Notes: generated from the sequence alone by a model not told the origin. Shown: positions 1 to 5,469, numbered from the stretch's first letter. The stretch is DNA of 8,337 bases from Hyphomicrobiales bacterium (GCA_003164375.1 PLTE01000196.1:14519-22855); one strand, 5' to 3'. A program made the numbers and translations.

Positions 1-918
1 CATCCGCGCGAGCGCGCCGACATCACCGTGCATCCGCACGGCCGGGTCGATGTCGTGGTCGGCACCCTGTCGAGCGGGCAGAGCCACGAGACCACTTTCG
101 CGCAATGCGTGGCGCAATGGCTCGGCGTACCGTTCGACGACGTCTACGTCTTTGAAAACGACACCGACGTGGTCAAGGAAGGTGGCGGCTCGCATTCCGC
201 CCGCTCGATGCGGTTTGCCGGCATTGTCATGGGCAAGGCTTCCGAAGCCGTCATCGAGAAAGGCAAAAAAATCGCTGCCCACCTGCTCGAAACCGCCGAA
301 GACGACATCGCTTTCGCAGCCGGCCATTTCACCGTCAAAGGCACCGACCGTTCGGTCGGAATCTTCGAGACGGCCGCGGCGGCGGCGAACGGCGACAGCG
401 TGCCGGAAGATTTACGTGGCCCGCTCGAGGCGACTTGCGACGAAACCATCCTGCAGCTCGGCTTTCCCTACGGCGCGCATGTCTGCGAGGTCGAAATCGA
501 TCCGCAAACCGGCGCGCTCGCACTGGTGCGCTATACCGCGGTCGACGATGTCGGCCGTGCCATCAATCCGCTGATCGTCGACGGTCAGACCCACGGCGGC
601 GCCGCGCAGGGCATCGGCCAGGCATTGTGGGAGCTTTGCGTCTACGATGCGCAGGGGCAGTTCCTGTCCGGCTCGTTCATGGATTACGTCATGCCGCGCG
701 CCGACCTTTTGCCGTCGTTCACCACCGACATCAGTCAGGTGCTCACTCCGACCAACCGGCTCGGCGTGCGCGGCGCCGGCGAAGGCGGCACCACCGGCGC
801 GCTCGGCGCCGTGGTCAATGCCGTGGTCGACGCGCTGGCCGAATTCGGCGTCACCCATATCGAAATGCCGGTGACGCCGGAGAAGATCTGGCGGGCGATA
901 CAGTCGGCGACAAGATAA
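1..918 (+). CDS. Xanthine/CO dehydrogenase-family molybdopterin-binding large subunit, C-terminal part (5' end outside window)
   Basis: This is the last 305 residues of a molybdenum hydroxylase large subunit, which binds the molybdopterin cytosine dinucleotide cofactor and oxidises its substrate by hydroxylation. The frame is open from base 1 and ends at TAA 916-918, so the N-terminus lies upstream. Counting from base 1, residues 21-35 (GTLSSGQSHETTFAQ) match the family's cofactor-binding Gln loop. Residues 182-208 (from DDVGRAINP to HGGAAQGIGQA) match the conserved second cofactor loop. Residues 257-263 (RGAGEGG) carry the catalytic Glu at 261. The family usually runs near 750-800 residues, so less than half is visible. 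The active-site loop that separates true CO dehydrogenase (CoxL form I) from other members is outside the window, so the substrate cannot be named. Medium and small subunits would be expected nearby but are not downstream here. Confidence 0.93.
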   Translation, partial: HPRERADITVHPHGRVDVVVGTLSSGQSHETTFAQCVAQWLGVPFDDVYVFENDTDVVKEGGGSHSARSMRFAGIVMGKASEAVIEKGKKIAAHLLETAEDDIAFAAGHFTVKGTDRSVGIFETAAAAANGDSVPEDLRGPLEATCDETILQLGFPYGAHVCEVEIDPQTGALALVRYTAVDDVGRAINPLIVDGQTHGGAAQGIGQALWELCVYDAQGQFLSGSFMDYVMPRADLLPSFTTDISQVLTPTNRLGVRGAGEGGTTGALGAVVNAVVDALAEFGVTHIEMPVTPEKIWRAIQSATR

Positions 919-933
919 CGGATCATGGCATCG

Positions 934-965
934 CGCTGCTTTTAAATTAGGCAGCGGCCGATTTT
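934..965 (+). terminator. Possible weak intrinsic terminator after the molybdopterin subunit gene
   Basis: CGCTGC (934-939) and GCAGCG (951-956) form a 6-bp stem around an AT-rich 11-nt loop, 15 nt after the stop codon. A short TTTT lies at 962-965, but it is separated from the stem by GCCGA, so it is not a classic terminator. Placement between a stop codon and an independent regulatory site is the main support. Confidence 0.25.
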
Positions 966-975
966 CCGCGGCGGC

Positions 976-989
976 TTGATTTGAATCAA
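976..989 (+). promoter_or_regulatory. Perfect FNR/FixK-type box
   Basis: TTGATTTGAATCAA is a perfect match to the TTGAT-N4-ATCAA palindrome bound by FNR/FixK/Anr regulators of the CRP-FNR superfamily. Its centre is about 65 nt upstream of the start codon of the 40-residue membrane protein at 1048. If the site works as a class II activator site near -41.5, the transcript would start near 1024, leaving a leader of about 24 nt. I see no strong -10 hexamer around 1012-1018. The box implies activation under low oxygen; which regulator binds is unknown from the sequence. Confidence 0.6.
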
Positions 990-1047
990 AGCATCGAGAG
1001 CGCCCCGGCTGTTTCCATGGCGATAGAAAACCTAATGGAGATGCCCG

Positions 1048-1170
1048 ATGGCATCGCGAAGCGATTATAACGGCCATTGGCTGCACGGCAGCCTGGACGA
1101 GCGTTTGATCATGGCGGCTATTTTAGCCATGGTGGGGTTGTCGTCTGTCCTAGCCTTGTTCTACTGGTGA
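1048..1170 (+). CDS. Small single-pass membrane protein (40 aa), unknown function
   Basis: The frame from ATG 1048 to TGA 1168-1170 encodes 40 residues. The first half is polar (residues 1-19, with Trp, His and a DER cluster at 17-19). Residues 21-40 (IMAAILAMVGLSSVLALFYW) form one clear transmembrane helix ending in aromatics. GGAG at 1037-1040 is 7 nt before the ATG, which is good Shine-Dalgarno spacing. Two earlier ATGs (1035, 1041) open an 11-residue overlapping frame that stops at once, so 1048 is the better start. The FNR/FixK box at 976-989 is upstream. I do not recognise the family. Small membrane subunits of respiratory oxidases are one possibility because of the oxygen-type box, but nothing in the sequence proves it. 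Confidence 0.6.
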   Translation: MASRSDYNGHWLHGSLDERLIMAAILAMVGLSSVLALFYW

Positions 1171-1398
1171 CGAAGCCGTCAGGCTAAGGCTGCGGTCCCG
1201 CCGGCGCCGCGATGGGCGGGAACGTCTCGATACACGCTTAAGAAGCACGATCGCAGGCCCGCGTTGCGGGCATTTTCCTCCTCGCCATGATTTTGTGACT
1301 GCTCGCCCTGGATAAATTGGTATATCTCGGCCTCGCGGCGTGGGCCGGCCGGCCAACCGTTCCACGGAGCCGCAGTCGGCCGAAACCAATCGGCGTCC

Positions 1399-2115
1399 AT
1401 GAAAGCGAGATCGCAGTTCATGCGTAAGCAATCTGCCATGCGTCAGCAAACCGCCATGAGTGAGCGACCTTCCGGAAGCCGCAAGGTCCCCGCATTCCTC
1501 GCTTTTCTCTGTGCGGCCGCGGTCGTTGTTGTTTCGCTGTCGACCGCAGCGGTCGCCCAACAAGCCGACGACGACATTCTCAGTCGGGCAAGCGTGCTGC
1601 GCGATCCGGAAATTCCGCCCTTGGGCAACCCGAAGGGCGACCTGACCATCGTCGAGTTTTTCGACTATCAGTGCCCGTATTGCAAAAAGGTTGCGCCGGA
1701 GCTCGCGCAAGTGGCCAAGGAAGACGGCAACGTCAGGATTGTCTTGAAGGATTGGCCGATTTTCGGCGAAATTTCAACGGCCGCCGCCAAACTGGTCCTG
1801 GCGGCCAAATACCAGGACAAATACGCGCAAGCCCACGACGCCTTGATCGGCGCCAAGACAAAACTTACCGAGTCGAGTGTCCGCGACCTGCTCGCCAAGG
1901 CTGGCGTGGATGTCGCGAAGGCGGAGGCAGACCTGCAAACGCATCACCAGGCGATCGACGATCTGTTGGCCCGCAATAACGCCCAGGCGGAGGCTTTCGG
2001 ATTTCCGGCGACGCCGGCCTTCATCGTCGGCACGTTCCGGGTGCCGGGCATGCTGACGACGGCCGGCTTCAAAGCCGTGATCGCCGACGCCCGAGCGAAG
2101 GCGGCGAAGCCCTGA
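1399..2115 (+). CDS. DsbA-family periplasmic thiol-disulfide protein (CPYC active site)
   Basis: An exported thioredoxin-fold protein of the DsbA/DSBA-like class that makes or rearranges disulfides in periplasmic proteins. Numbered from ATG 1399 (238 aa), residues 31-53 form a signal-peptide core ending in AVA, with likely cleavage before QQ54. The redox motif CPYC is at 92-95, within FFDYQCPYCKK. The cis-proline loop is at 203-208 (PATPAF, cis-Pro at 206). The helical insert between them (about 125-195) fits the family, and the length is normal. Start choice is uncertain: in-frame ATGs lie at 1399, 1420, 1438 and 1456, none with a good Shine-Dalgarno. The last gives the most usual signal peptide (34 aa). 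The ATGs at 1438 and 1456 sit at the ends of an 18-nt tandem repeat (1423-1458). No dsbB-like partner is in the window, so oxidase versus isomerase role is open. Confidence 0.9.
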   Translation: MKARSQFMRKQSAMRQQTAMSERPSGSRKVPAFLAFLCAAAVVVVSLSTAAVAQQADDDILSRASVLRDPEIPPLGNPKGDLTIVEFFDYQCPYCKKVAPELAQVAKEDGNVRIVLKDWPIFGEISTAAAKLVLAAKYQDKYAQAHDALIGAKTKLTESSVRDLLAKAGVDVAKAEADLQTHHQAIDDLLARNNAQAEAFGFPATPAFIVGTFRVPGMLTTAGFKAVIADARAKAAKP

Positions 2116-2118
2116 GTC

Positions 2119-2134
2119 TTCGCTCACGAGCGAA
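2119..2134. terminator. Hairpin between convergent genes
   Basis: TTCGCT (2119-2124) and AGCGAA (2129-2134) form a 6-bp stem around CACG, 3 nt after the DsbA-like stop codon and before the convergent zinc-ribbon gene. There is no T-run on either side, so termination is only suggested by position. Confidence 0.25.
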
Positions 2135-2157
2135 CCGCGAGATCGAGTGAATCAGCC

Positions 2158-2373
2158 TTACTTTGAAGGCCGGTCGCAGACTTTACATTTGAATTCGGGC
2201 GGCGCCTCGCCGGGCTCCACCATCACCGAATTCAACTCGCCGCAGCGACCGCACTGCCGCACCAGCTTGGTCGGCAGCTTCACAATAGGTCGGGTCGCCG
2301 CGGCCATGGCCAGATCGCCTTGGGCGCGAAGCTCCGCCTTGGTCAGCGGTGGTCCGTGACGCCGTTGTTTCAT
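2158..2373 (-). CDS. Small zinc-ribbon protein (71 aa), function unknown
   Basis: The reading frame runs from ATG at 2373 to TAA at 2158. The N-terminal half is basic (MKQRRHGPPLTKAELRAQGD). The C-terminal half carries two CxxC knuckles, CGRCG (Cys41, Cys44) and CKVC (Cys63, Cys66), 18 residues apart. This is the layout of a zinc ribbon that would bind one Zn(II), and the basic N-terminus suggests a nucleic-acid or protein partner, which is inference. No signal peptide or membrane segment is present, so it should be cytoplasmic. No strong Shine-Dalgarno precedes the ATG; only GGAT is nearby. I take it to be one of the short conserved proteins common in Bradyrhizobium relatives, without known function. 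It converges on the DsbA-like gene with a 42-nt gap. Confidence 0.75.
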   Translation of the reverse strand: MKQRRHGPPLTKAELRAQGDLAMAAATRPIVKLPTKLVRQCGRCGELNSVMVEPGEAPPEFKCKVCDRPSK

Positions 2374-2728
2374 AGGTTATCCATTATCCCGGGTTACGAC
2401 ACCCATCCCCGACCCTGCGCGGCACCGCCCGCGCCGCAAATCGGCGTTTTTGCATTCTCGTACCGCATCAAGCGTCTAGCCCATTAGCGTTGTGGGGGGA
2501 TAGCGTCAAATCGGCGAAGAGGAAGCGGCACACCGCCGCCCGCGAGCTCGGCCGTCTTCCTTTTGAATGCCGGCCCTGGTACTGCCTAATTGCGAGCCTT
2601 CTGTCTAAAACTTACCCTCGCAATTGTTTCGATCAAGCTTACATATCAGTCATCATCGACAGCGGCCCCGTGCCAGGCGTCGATGGCTGAGAGTCCAGTA
2701 GCACTCCCGCCTGTAGAGCGGAGTCGCT
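2374..2728. other. Intergenic stretch without a convincing gene
   Basis: This 355-nt gap separates the divergent zinc-ribbon genes at 2158-2373 (-) and 2729-2935 (+). The short open frames in it lack protein-like composition and a good ribosome site. It holds a terminator-like hairpin on the plus strand (2432-2451) and a 10-bp direct repeat CAAATCGGCG at 2437-2446 and 2507-2516. Promoters for both flanking genes should lie here, but I cannot pick out convincing -35/-10 pairs. Confidence 0.5.
2432..2451 (+). terminator. Orphan intrinsic-terminator-like hairpin
   Basis: CGCCG (2432-2436) pairs with CGGCG (2442-2446) around CAAAT, followed directly by TTTTT (2447-2451). The stem is short (5 bp) but all G:C, and the T-run is in the right place for the plus strand. 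No plus-strand gene ends just before it. The nearest is the DsbA-like gene more than 300 nt upstream, with an opposite-strand gene in between. Confidence 0.4.
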
Positions 2729-2935
2729 ATGTCACATTACGCGCCGTCAACTTTCGTCGTCGAACGTTCGCTGCTCTACGCGACGGGAGTCCATACCATG
2801 GTGTGCCTGTGCTGCGGCGACACCATGAAGCACTGCCGTACGATCGCAACACTTGGCGTGCGTCCGGAACAGCACATTTTCGTCTGCCCTTCCTGCAATG
2901 GGGTCGACAGCAAGGAAATCAGGCGGGTGGCGTGA
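2729..2935 (+). CDS. Small zinc-ribbon-like protein upstream of the transglutaminase gene
   Basis: The conserved part is the last 45 residues, MVCLCCGDTMKH...FVCPSCNGVD, with CLCC and CPSC knuckles about 25 residues apart, a probable zinc-binding ribbon. Two starts are plausible. ATG 2729 (68 aa) has GGAG 5 nt upstream. ATG 2798 (45 aa) has GGGAG 8 nt upstream and begins right at the conserved core. Third-base GC between the two starts is moderately high, so I give the longer form but regard the shorter as nearly as likely. The protein is soluble and cytoplasmic, with no signal peptide. Its stop codon lies 4 nt before the ATG of the transglutaminase-like gene, so the two are probably co-transcribed and translationally coupled. 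I know of no proven function for this short protein type. Confidence 0.7.
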   Translation: MSHYAPSTFVVERSLLYATGVHTMVCLCCGDTMKHCRTIATLGVRPEQHIFVCPSCNGVDSKEIRRVA

Positions 2936-2939
2936 TCTC

Positions 2940-3752
2940 ATGCGTATCTATCTCGGCTGCGAGCTTCACTTCGAGTTCCCGCAAGTAACGCCTATGATCG
3001 TGACGTTGAACGTGCACTTTTCGCGCGTCTCCGAACTGGAGCGTCCGGATTACCTGATAACAAACCCGTCGGTACCCGTCGAAGCCTACCGCGACAGCTT
3101 CGGCAATTGGTGCGCCCGCCTCGTCGCACCCGGCGGCCACTTCAGCCTCGGCACCGATGCGGTTATTCGCGACTCAGGTCTGCCGGACCCGATCGTTCTC
3201 GACGCCCTGCAGCACCAGGTTCAGGACTTGCCGGCGGAAGTCATACTGTTTTTGCTGGGCAGCCGATACTGCGAGACCGATCGTCTCGCCGACGAAGCTT
3301 GGCGGCTGTTCGGCAACACGCAGCCTGGCTGGCCGCGGGTTCAGGCCGTCTGCGACTTCGTCCACAATCACATAACATTCGGTTACGAGCATTCGCGTGC
3401 AACCAGAACGGCATTCGAAGCGTTCGGCGAGCGCAACGGCGTGTGCCGCGACTACGCTCATCTGGCCATCACTTTTTGTCGCGGCTTGAATATCCCGGCG
3501 CGCTATTGCACGGGCTACCTCACCGATGTGGGCATGCCGCTGCCCTACCCGCCGAACGATTTCGCGGCCTGGATCGAGGTCTATCTCGGCGGCCGTTGGC
3601 ACACCTTCGATCCGCGCAACAACAAGCCGATGATCGGCCGCATCCTCATCGCGCAAGGCCGCGACGCCGCCGACGTGCCGCTGACCCACACCTTCGGGCC
3701 AGGGACCTTGTCGGGCTTTCGCGTCTGGGCGGATGAAGTGCCCCCGGCATAA
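2940..3752 (+). CDS. Transglutaminase-like (cysteine protease fold) family protein
   Basis: A 270-residue member of the transglutaminase-like superfamily, cytoplasmic by lack of a signal peptide. Residues 1-95 (from MRIYLGCELHF) are the N-terminal beta-rich domain seen in bacterial members. The core follows, with the nucleophile Cys169 in NGVCRDYAHLAI (166-177) and the strand AAWIEVYLGGRWHTFDPRNN (209-228) carrying the Asp224 position. The usual His of the H-A-W triad motif is replaced by Ala (DFAAW, Ala209), and a His sits at 221 instead. The C-terminal GRDAADVPLTHTFGP (240-254) is typical of the alphaproteobacterial group as I know it. The ATG at 2940 matches where homologs begin, whereas the frame upstream reads through the zinc-ribbon gene. 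Substrate is unknown; peptide or isopeptide cleavage is as likely as cross-linking. Confidence 0.88.
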   Translation: MRIYLGCELHFEFPQVTPMIVTLNVHFSRVSELERPDYLITNPSVPVEAYRDSFGNWCARLVAPGGHFSLGTDAVIRDSGLPDPIVLDALQHQVQDLPAEVILFLLGSRYCETDRLADEAWRLFGNTQPGWPRVQAVCDFVHNHITFGYEHSRATRTAFEAFGERNGVCRDYAHLAITFCRGLNIPARYCTGYLTDVGMPLPYPPNDFAAWIEVYLGGRWHTFDPRNNKPMIGRILIAQGRDAADVPLTHTFGPGTLSGFRVWADEVPPA

Positions 3753-3755
3753 ACG

Positions 3756-3770
3756 CTGCGCCTCACGCAG
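3756..3770. terminator. Hairpin between convergent genes
   Basis: CTGCG (3756-3760) pairs with CGCAG (3766-3770) around CCTCA, just after the transglutaminase-like stop codon and before the end of the convergent gene at 3805. There is no T-run directly after it. A bidirectional weak terminator is suggested by position only. Confidence 0.25.
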
Positions 3771-3804
3771 AGTCACCAGATCGATGCCGTTATTTTTGCG
3801 ATCT

Positions 3805-4062
3805 TCAGCGCGCTTTGGCGAGCCTGTTGCAATTGGCGCGGACGGCGCGCCGGTAAACACCGAACATTTCAAGGCCGGCTTCCACGGGACCGCCGGTCAA
3901 CAGTGCGCGTGTACCGGATATCTGCGCGTGTGAGTATGCCGTCTGCTTCTCGGCGATCATACGCCGCGCTTCGCCGGCGGTAAGTTCGCCCGTCATCATG
4001 TCAAATATGCGTGCGGTCATGACCTGATGAATGTCTAAGCCAAATTGCCAAAAATCGAACAT
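3805..4062 (-). CDS. Small conserved cytoplasmic protein (85 aa), EcfG-type promoter, unknown function
   Basis: It begins at ATG 4062, with AGGAA (complement of 4071-4075) 8 nt upstream. A TTG immediately before it is a less likely start. The stop is at 3805. The protein starts MFDFWQFGLDIHQV, followed by an amphipathic helical stretch, then TAGEARRMIAEKQTAYSHAQ (28-47) and a very basic tail (VYRRAVRANCNRLAKAR, 69-85). There is no signal peptide or clear membrane segment. It resembles short proteins I know as uncharacterised in Bradyrhizobium and relatives; the aromatic N-terminus with helical middle is loosely phasin-like, but I do not assign that. A GGAAC-N17-CGTT promoter (4095-4120) lies 32 nt before the ATG, so general stress control is likely. 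Confidence 0.75.
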   Translation of the reverse strand: MFDFWQFGLDIHQVMTARIFDMMTGELTAGEARRMIAEKQTAYSHAQISGTRALLTGGPVEAGLEMFGVYRRAVRANCNRLAKAR

Positions 4063-4094
4063 CAAATTGTTTCCTGTGGATAGACCGCAAACTC

Positions 4095-4120
4095 AACGCG
4101 GTGAAAAGCCCGATAGTTCC
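4095..4120 (-). promoter_or_regulatory. EcfG (general stress sigma factor) type promoter for the 85-aa gene
   Basis: Read on the minus strand, GGAAC (4120-4116) is followed after 17 nt by CGTT (4098-4095). This is the GGAAC-N16/17-CGTT pattern of the alphaproteobacterial EcfG/PhyR general stress sigma factor. The CGTT ends 32 nt before the ATG at 4062, almost the same distance as in the csbD-family gene of this window (33 nt). Confidence 0.6.
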
Positions 4121-4161
4121 GCTTCGTTTCAAGCCGCGCGTCGCTGGCCAGATCACAAAAG

Positions 4162-4193
4162 AGAAGGCCGCCAAGAGACAGAAGGCCGCCAAG
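4162..4193. repeat. 14-nt direct repeat, two copies
   Basis: AGAAGGCCGCCAAG occurs at 4162-4175 and again at 4180-4193, with a period of 18 nt. The second copy supplies one arm of the hairpin at 4184-4202. Confidence 0.8.
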
Positions 4194-4202
4194 TCGGCGG
4201 CC
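4184..4202 (-). terminator. Terminator-like hairpin after the 59-aa gene
   Basis: On the minus strand GGCCGCC and GGCGGCC form a 7-bp GC stem around GACTT, followed by a pyrimidine-rich TTCTGTCTCTT. It lies 4 nt past the stop of the gene ending at 4207 and before the EcfG-type promoter of the next gene. The tail is T-rich rather than a pure T-run. Confidence 0.45.
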
Positions 4203-4206
4203 ACCA

Positions 4207-4386
4207 TCACTTCATCTGGTCTTGACGCGATGGGCGCCAAGCGAGGTCTGCCAGTTTGAGCCATTCGGCGGCCATCTCGCGTTGAATGATGCGAGCGTTC
4301 TGGCTGGTCGCGATCCTCACAGATTCCAAGCACTGCCGCGCATATCGCCGGTATTCTTCGGATTTGTTGTTATTGCGAACTGCCAT
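4207..4386 (-). CDS. Small helical protein (59 aa), unknown function
   Basis: The frame from ATG 4386 to TGA 4207 gives 59 residues. After a polar start, residues 11-50 read EYRRYARQCLESVR...REMAAEWLKLADLAW, a highly helical segment with a spaced Tyr-Ala and Trp pattern. An in-frame TTG at 4449 would add 21 residues, but that extension looks non-coding and lacks a ribosome site. GAGAG is 5 nt before the chosen ATG. The protein is soluble with no signal peptide. I regard it as one of the short helical proteins abundant in Bradyrhizobium relatives, often annotated hypothetical. It aligns without gaps over 35 residues to the protein at 7637-7843, sharing Tyr, Ala, Thr-Ser, Asn and Trp positions, so both probably belong to one family. 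Confidence 0.65.
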   Translation of the reverse strand: MAVRNNNKSEEYRRYARQCLESVRIATSQNARIIQREMAAEWLKLADLAWRPSRQDQMK

Positions 4387-4453
4387 GATGACTCTCAGTC
4401 GAATCGACCGCGAGCCAATCTGCGGCTTTTTAGGGATTAATCTGTTCAAAATG

Positions 4454-4473
4454 GATCACATTTCGATGTGATC
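4454..4473. repeat. Perfect 8-bp inverted repeat with TTCG loop
   Basis: GATCACAT (4454-4461) and ATGTGATC (4466-4473) are exact reverse complements around TTCG. As RNA on the plus strand this would be a stem capped by a UUCG tetraloop. As DNA it is a palindromic site for a dimeric regulator, 68-87 nt upstream of the 59-aa gene. There is no T-run on the plus strand, so a terminator is unlikely in that direction. Confidence 0.7.
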
Positions 4474-4680
4474 TGCCCGTTTATGAGCGGAAAGTATGGC
4501 CACGAGCCTGAGCGCGCCGAGGACAAACCCGAATTGAACCGCGCAACCAGTGCAACGGGCCGCTCAGTACCCGTTTCTAACGGAGCCACGATCGAAGCAC
4601 CGAAGGATTCAATCTGAAGCGATTGCGATCGAGAAGCGCGCCATCTTGTTAGTTTGTTTCATCGCATCTGTCTCTGAATT

Positions 4681-4693
4681 CCCTGCGGCAGGG
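4681..4693 (+). promoter_or_regulatory. Short hairpin next to the ribosome site of the 4709 gene
   Basis: CCCTG (4681-4685) and CAGGG (4689-4693) are complementary around CGG. The stem ends one base before the AAGGA Shine-Dalgarno (4695-4699), so it could affect translation start if it lies in the leader. Confidence 0.3.
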
Positions 4694-4708
4694 TAAGGAA
4701 CATTTGCA

Positions 4709-5086
4709 ATGCGCGGCGTATTGGTGGCGTGCGTTTCGGCAGCTTTACTTATGACGCCGATTATTGCCGCGCGATCGGACGAGGTTCCCGTTCTCAACGT
4801 GCAACAGGTCTGTCGCGGCATCGCCCAACAGGGAATGGATCCGTCCGAAACGGGTGGACCCGATTTGGCCATGTCGCAGTGCGTTGCCAGCGAGCAAGAG
4901 GTTCGCGGCGAGCTGGTCAAAGTGTGGTCGACCTTTGTATCGGCGGACAAGGTCCATTGCACGCGCGAAGCGACCATGGGCGGTGAGGCAAGCTATACGG
5001 ATCTGATCACTTGTCTTGAGATGGCGAGAGACGTCCGGAAGATGCGGATTCCGCACGACAAATCCCTGGAGAGCATCGAACAATAA
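4709..5086 (+). CDS. Exported small protein with four cysteines (125 aa), unknown function
   Basis: The ATG at 4709 has AAGGA 9 nt upstream, and the stop is TAA 5084-5086. Residues 1-21 (MRGVLVACVSAALLMTPIIAA) are a signal peptide with cleavage probably after Ala20 or Ala21, so the protein should be periplasmic. An LVAC string at 5-8 resembles a lipobox but lies before the hydrophobic core, so it is not one. The mature part is hydrophilic and helical. Its four cysteines at 35, 58, 84 and 102 (QQVC, SQC, HC, TCLEMAR) could form two disulfides or hold a metal. I recognise the layout as a conserved hypothetical type from Bradyrhizobium relatives but know no function. A small hairpin (4681-4693) abuts the ribosome site. 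It starts a run of three exported small proteins on the same strand. Confidence 0.75.
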   Translation: MRGVLVACVSAALLMTPIIAARSDEVPVLNVQQVCRGIAQQGMDPSETGGPDLAMSQCVASEQEVRGELVKVWSTFVSADKVHCTREATMGGEASYTDLITCLEMARDVRKMRIPHDKSLESIEQ

Positions 5087-5193
5087 CCGACAGCTACCTT
5101 TCATGGCGGCGCATCGCTATCGAGAAAAAATGTGCGGCTAAGATTGGAAACGAAATAAGCCAACGGAACAATTTGCAAGAAAAGGAAAATCTG

Positions 5194-5469
5194 ATGTCGT
5201 ATCGAACCGTCATTTCCATCGCTGCAGCCGCCATGCTTGGCATCGCGTGCGTTTCGACTGATGCCTTGGCGTATCGGGGCGGCGTTCGCGCGGGCGGTGT
5301 CCGCGTCGGCGGCGTTCATCGCGGCGGCGCCTATCGGGGCGGCTATGTCGGTCGCGGCGTCGGGGTGGGCGTAGGCGTTGGTGCGGCTGCCGTCGGGGCA
5401 GCAATCGTGGCGCCGCGCTATTACAACAATGTCGTATGCGGATATTACCCCAACTCGCCCTGCTATTAA
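5194..5469 (+). CDS. Exported glycine-rich repeat protein (91 aa)
   Basis: The ATG at 5194 has AAGGA 7 nt upstream. A TTG at 5173 in the same frame is less likely as a start because it precedes that ribosome site. Residues 1-26 are a signal peptide ending DALA, with cleavage before Tyr27. Residues 27-54 are a low-complexity GG-rich region with repeats of the RGGV/RVGGV/RGGAYRGG type. Residues 55-73 alternate Gly, Val and Ala (GVGVGVGVGAAAVGAAIVA) and resemble a glycine zipper that could associate with membranes or self-assemble. The C-terminus (VVCGYYPNSPCY) has two Cys, at 82 and 90, in a tyrosine-rich tail. Such Gly/Arg-rich exported proteins are common and uncharacterised in rhizobial relatives. 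A surface or envelope structural role is plausible but unproven. Confidence 0.75.
   Translation: MSYRTVISIAAAAMLGIACVSTDALAYRGGVRAGGVRVGGVHRGGAYRGGYVGRGVGVGVGVGAAAVGAAIVAPRYYNNVVCGYYPNSPCY

Larger units (their letters stand above)
4387..4708. other. Divergent intergenic region with two inverted repeats
   Basis: This 322-nt gap lies between the minus-strand gene starting at 4386 and the plus-strand gene starting at 4709. I see no gene in it. It holds an 8-bp inverted repeat with a TTCG loop (4454-4473) and a CCCTG/CAGGG hairpin (4681-4693) directly before the ribosome site of the 4709 gene. I could not identify convincing -35/-10 elements. Confidence 0.5.

Noticed and set aside
412..1086. 224-codon minus-strand frame over the molybdopterin subunit
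   Set aside because: It is a shadow of a gene with strong family motifs and has no recognisable protein features.
2624..2636. TTGTTTCGATCAA as a second FNR/FixK box
   Set aside because: Only the right half (ATCAA) matches; the left half and the spacing are wrong.
3174..3872. 232-codon minus-strand frame
   Set aside because: It is antisense to the transglutaminase-like gene, with no start signal.
4697..4720. GGAAC at 4697 as another EcfG promoter
   Set aside because: There is no GTT at the required 16-18 nt, and the position overlaps the ribosome site and start codon.
4709..4732. Lipobox (LVAC) in the 125-aa exported protein
   Set aside because: The Cys is at residue 8, before the hydrophobic core, so there is no room for a lipoprotein signal peptide.
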